From an uncultured Paracoccaceae bacterium (GTDB lineage Bacteria; Pseudomonadota; Alphaproteobacteria; Rhodobacterales; Rhodobacteraceae), in NCBI GenBank assembly GCA_951812615.1, contig CATOSU010000001.1, positions 744,001-808,000 on the forward strand: a stretch of DNA of 64,000 nucleotides. Reading direction: 5' to 3'. This document shows, piece by piece, positions 61,501 through 64,000 of the stretch. The notes beneath the pieces were generated by a model. The model saw nothing but the letters and a program-made list of their open reading frames with translations, was not told the DNA's origin and searched no databases. Both the position numbers and the translations under genes were made by a program. The first letter of the stretch is position 1, and every line of letters begins with the position of its first letter.

Positions 61501-61630
61501 GGTCCTCGCAAATTACTCAAGCTTGTAATCTGGACTCTCTTTTCTTAGCACAGATGCGCAGAAACTAAAGGAATTTCTGGGCAGGGCACTGCCGCCGATC
61601 CGCGTCTGAACGCATCGCGAAGGAACCAAC

Positions 61631-63265
61631 ATGACCGATACCCAAGCAGGCCGGCGCGGATGGTTTGACAGCATAATCCTCGACCTCGGGCGGCAGATGC
61701 GTTGGTCTTTCCTGCCGCCGCTGATGGTGTATTTCGCCTATGGGGCGTCCGGGATCACCTCGGTCGTGGGCACGTTCTTCGTCAAGGATTACCTTGACGT
61801 TTCAGCGGCTTTCGTGGCCGGGCTGGCCTTCTGGGCCGGACTTCCCTGGGCGCTGAAGATGCCCATGGGGCATCTGGTGGACCTGATGTGGCGCTGGAAA
61901 TCGGTGCTGGTGTTCATCGGCGCGCTGCTGATCACGTCGAGCTTCGTGATCATGTACGGGCTGGCCACGCGCGTGCCGTGGATGGACGGCGTGATGTCGG
62001 TCACCGCGTGGTACGTGCTGGCCGCGCTGCTGTCGCCGGCAGGCTATGTGGTTCAGGATGCCGTCGCTGACGCGATGTCGGTCGAAGCCGTGCCGGACGT
62101 GGACATGGACGGCAACCCGCTGAGCGAAGAGGCCAAAAGGGCGGCCCACACCACGATGCAGACATTGGGACGGATCGCGCTGATCGGGGCGCTCAGCTCG
62201 GTCGCGGTTCTGAACATCACCCTGTTCGCCGGCATCGAGACCCTGCCGGCGACCGAAAAAGGCGCGGTTTACGGGCAGGTCTATCTGACCGGGCTGGCCA
62301 TTCCGCTGATCTCTATCTCGGGGGTCCTGCTGGCCGGGCTTCAGCGGCGCCGGCACGAACACGCGCTGATCGCGTCGGGCATGTCCGAAACAGAGGCCCG
62401 GGCCCAGTTCGCCCCCGAGGGCGGCACGGTCGAGCCGAACTGGTGGTATTTCATCGGCGGCGCCGGGTTTGTCGCCGTGTCCCTGACGGTCGGGCTGGGC
62501 GATGTGCCGTTCTCGCAAGAGATCATTTTCGCCGGGTCGATGACCATCGTGCTGCTGCTGATGCGGCAACTGGTCGCCGTGCTGCCGGCCGAAAAGGCGC
62601 GCGCGCTGGTCGGGACGGCGATCATCATCTTCGTGTTCCGCGCCGTACCCCTGCCCGGCGCGGCCTCGACATGGTTCAATATCGACGTGCTGGGTTTCGA
62701 TCAGCAATTCCTGTCGGTGCTCTACCTGATCACCGCGCTGCTCACCCTGTTCGGCATGCTGGTGCTGCGTCCGATGATGGCCAACAGAACCATCGTCGAT
62801 ATCGTCGTGCTGCTGACCATTGCCCAGGCCATCCTGTCATTGCCCAATATCGGGCTCTATTACGGCGTTCACGAATGGACCTCCGCCCTGACCGGCGGCG
62901 TGGTCGACGCCCGCTTCATCGCCATTCTCGACGCCGCCATCGAGAGCCCACTGGGACAGATCGCAATGATCCCCATGCTGGCCTGGATCGCCCGCAACGC
63001 GCCTGACAACCTGAAAGCCACCTTCTTTGCCGTCATGGCGTCCTTCACCAACCTTGCACTTTCGGCGGCATCGCTGGGCACGAAATACCTCAACCAGATC
63101 TTCGTCGCCACGCGCGAGGTTCGGGATGCAGACGGCGTTGTCACGGTTCCGGCCGATTATTCCCAACTCGGCTGGCTGCTGATCACGGCGGCGGTGATCG
63201 GACTGGTGCTGCCGCTGCTGACGGTGCTGATCGTTCAGTCCTCACCGCTTCGGACCGAGGACTGA
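61631..63265 (+). CDS. MFS-type transporter (BT1 / folate-biopterin-like)
   Basis: This 544-residue membrane protein has about 12 spans. Near the N-terminus TSVVGTFFVKDYLDVSAAFVAG and LKMPMGHLVDLMW resemble the BT1 folate/pteridine transporter family; the GYVVQDAVADAMSVE segment is also typical. AAGGAACC precedes the ATG. A large cytoplasmic loop separates the two halves. Substrate is unknown; it is not obviously linked to the flanking genes. Confidence 0.82.
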   Translation: MTDTQAGRRGWFDSIILDLGRQMRWSFLPPLMVYFAYGASGITSVVGTFFVKDYLDVSAAFVAGLAFWAGLPWALKMPMGHLVDLMWRWKSVLVFIGALLITSSFVIMYGLATRVPWMDGVMSVTAWYVLAALLSPAGYVVQDAVADAMSVEAVPDVDMDGNPLSEEAKRAAHTTMQTLGRIALIGALSSVAVLNITLFAGIETLPATEKGAVYGQVYLTGLAIPLISISGVLLAGLQRRRHEHALIASGMSETEARAQFAPEGGTVEPNWWYFIGGAGFVAVSLTVGLGDVPFSQEIIFAGSMTIVLLLMRQLVAVLPAEKARALVGTAIIIFVFRAVPLPGAASTWFNIDVLGFDQQFLSVLYLITALLTLFGMLVLRPMMANRTIVDIVVLLTIAQAILSLPNIGLYYGVHEWTSALTGGVVDARFIAILDAAIESPLGQIAMIPMLAWIARNAPDNLKATFFAVMASFTNLALSAASLGTKYLNQIFVATREVRDADGVVTVPADYSQLGWLLITAAVIGLVLPLLTVLIVQSSPLRTED

Positions 63266-63319
63266 GCGAAGTCCCGGCGGCAGACCGCGCCGTCGACGAC
63301 CCGTTTAGTCCGGTGACGC

Positions 63320-64000
63320 TCATGCCCCGTCCGCAAACCGGTCCAGCCGATACGGTCCCAACTGGTTCTGCGGCCCCTGCCCCATCAGTTCCCGCACGGC
63401 CAGTTCCGCGACCACCGCCGCCAGCGTCACGCCGCTGTGCATGACCGAAACATAGAGCCCGTCCGGACCCGCGGGACCGATCACCGGCAGGCCGTCACCC
63501 GGCACCGGCCGCATGGTCAGCGCGGTCGACTGAAGTGTCAGCGCCGCCCCCGGCAGCAATGCCTCCAGCCGGTCGCGGGTGCGCTGTGCAAGGTCAGAAA
63601 GCGGCTCGGTAATCTCGGACGTATTGTCCTCCTGATGCTTGGCCGATGTCGGGGCGAGGATCCGCCCGTCGGGCAGCTGCCGCAGTTCCTGCCCCGGCGC
63701 GACCAGCACATGTGACAGAAGCGGCGGCTCGGGCCGGGTCACGACGGTCACACCCGGGCGCGGCAACAGGGGCAGATCAACGTCCAGCGGCGCCAGCAGT
63801 CCCGCGGCCCCGGTCCCGGCGGCCAGCACGACCTGATCCGCCGCCATCCGTCCCTGCGCTGTCTGCACGGCGATGATCCGGCCATTGCGCGTCTCTATCT
63901 GCTGGACCCGCACACCGGTGCAAACCGTGGCCCCGTGATCTGCCGCGACATCCAGAAGATTCTGCGCCACGGCTGCCGATTCTGCCGCGCCCTCGGCGGC
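63320..64000 (-). CDS. FAD-dependent DAO-family oxidoreductase, 5' end off window
   Basis: This is the C-terminal part (about 226 residues) of a glycine/D-amino-acid oxidase-type flavoprotein. The frame runs open to the window edge, so the FAD Rossmann motif is outside. Visible family features are VVLAAGTGAAGLL, the substrate-domain strand TVVTRPEPPLLSHV, TMRPVPGDGLPVIGP and YVSVMHSGVTLAAVVAELA near the end. The partner and substrate cannot be told from the fragment. Confidence 0.85.
   Translation of the reverse strand, partial: AAEGAAESAAVAQNLLDVAADHGATVCTGVRVQQIETRNGRIIAVQTAQGRMAADQVVLAAGTGAAGLLAPLDVDLPLLPRPGVTVVTRPEPPLLSHVLVAPGQELRQLPDGRILAPTSAKHQEDNTSEITEPLSDLAQRTRDRLEALLPGAALTLQSTALTMRPVPGDGLPVIGPAGPDGLYVSVMHSGVTLAAVVAELAVRELMGQGPQNQLGPYRLDRFADGA

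Noticed and set aside
1..64000. tRNA, rRNA, CRISPR arrays and prophage genes
   Set aside because: No cloverleaf-like GGTTCGA-containing segments, regularly spaced repeats, integrase or phage structural genes were found by reading; a covariance-model search would be decisive for small RNAs.

Overview
The window is GC-rich, densely coded DNA from an alphaproteobacterium, most likely a marine member of the Rhodobacteraceae (roseobacter group). This rests on the soxB-soxD-soxA-soxG order, on dnaG followed by rpoD, on nrdR-ribD beside capsule genes, on TRAP transport, and on a dispersed intergenic motif (GAGTATTT..CAAAGATGAA) present four times. No rRNA, tRNA, CRISPR array, transposase or phage gene was seen. 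Both edges cut a gene: an ABC ATPase on the left and a DAO-type oxidoreductase on the right.

Region 1 (1-9.8 kb) encodes reductive pyrimidine degradation: PreT/PreA (dihydropyrimidine dehydrogenase), HydA (dihydropyrimidinase), a Zn-dependent carbamoylase (beta-ureidopropionase), a cupin, a RutR-like regulator and an ABC ATPase. A near-consensus RutR box lies upstream of the large operon and a degenerate one upstream of preT. Within the operon, two unrecognised genes sit between copies of the hydA 3' end and the SDR 5' end, and a 59-codon SDR::HydA chimera is left between them.

Region 2 (9.8-29.5 kb) holds four hydrolase-type genes; riboflavin synthase; a KpsS / polysaccharide-export / KpsC capsule set in which kpsC carries a one-base frameshift; ribD-nrdR; YjbQ; four tandem paralogous secreted proteins of unknown function; an SRPBCC protein; an HlyU-like protein; a patatin; and rpoD-dnaG.

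Region 3 (29.5-40.3 kb) holds heterotetrameric sarcosine oxidase (soxBDAG), a GFA-like Cys protein, a glutamate dehydrogenase, and three TadE/TadG pilus-assembly-like genes.

Region 4 (40.3-59.3 kb) is the most interesting. It encodes a Rieske ring-hydroxylating oxygenase whose alpha subunit is fused to its own flavin/2Fe-2S reductase, then a beta subunit, an acyl-CoA ligase, a thiolase lacking the catalytic Cys, a DUF35 protein fused to a degenerate SDR, an isatin-hydrolase-like cyclase and an SDR. A divergent MarR regulator follows, then a HisC-like aminotransferase, a 3-hydroxyacyl-CoA dehydrogenase, an opine-dehydrogenase-like protein, a TRAP transporter and three tandem M20 amidohydrolases. 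Four matching 16-bp operators lie in the promoter regions of the transcription units around marR. The gene set fits degradation of an indole/aryl-acetate such as indole-3-acetate via dioxindole-acetyl-CoA and isatin (iad-like), with the amidohydrolases releasing the acid from amino-acid conjugates. The substrate is inferred, not shown.

Region 5 (59.4-64 kb) has a secreted caspase-like protein with an OmpA-like partner, an MFS carrier and the truncated oxidoreductase.
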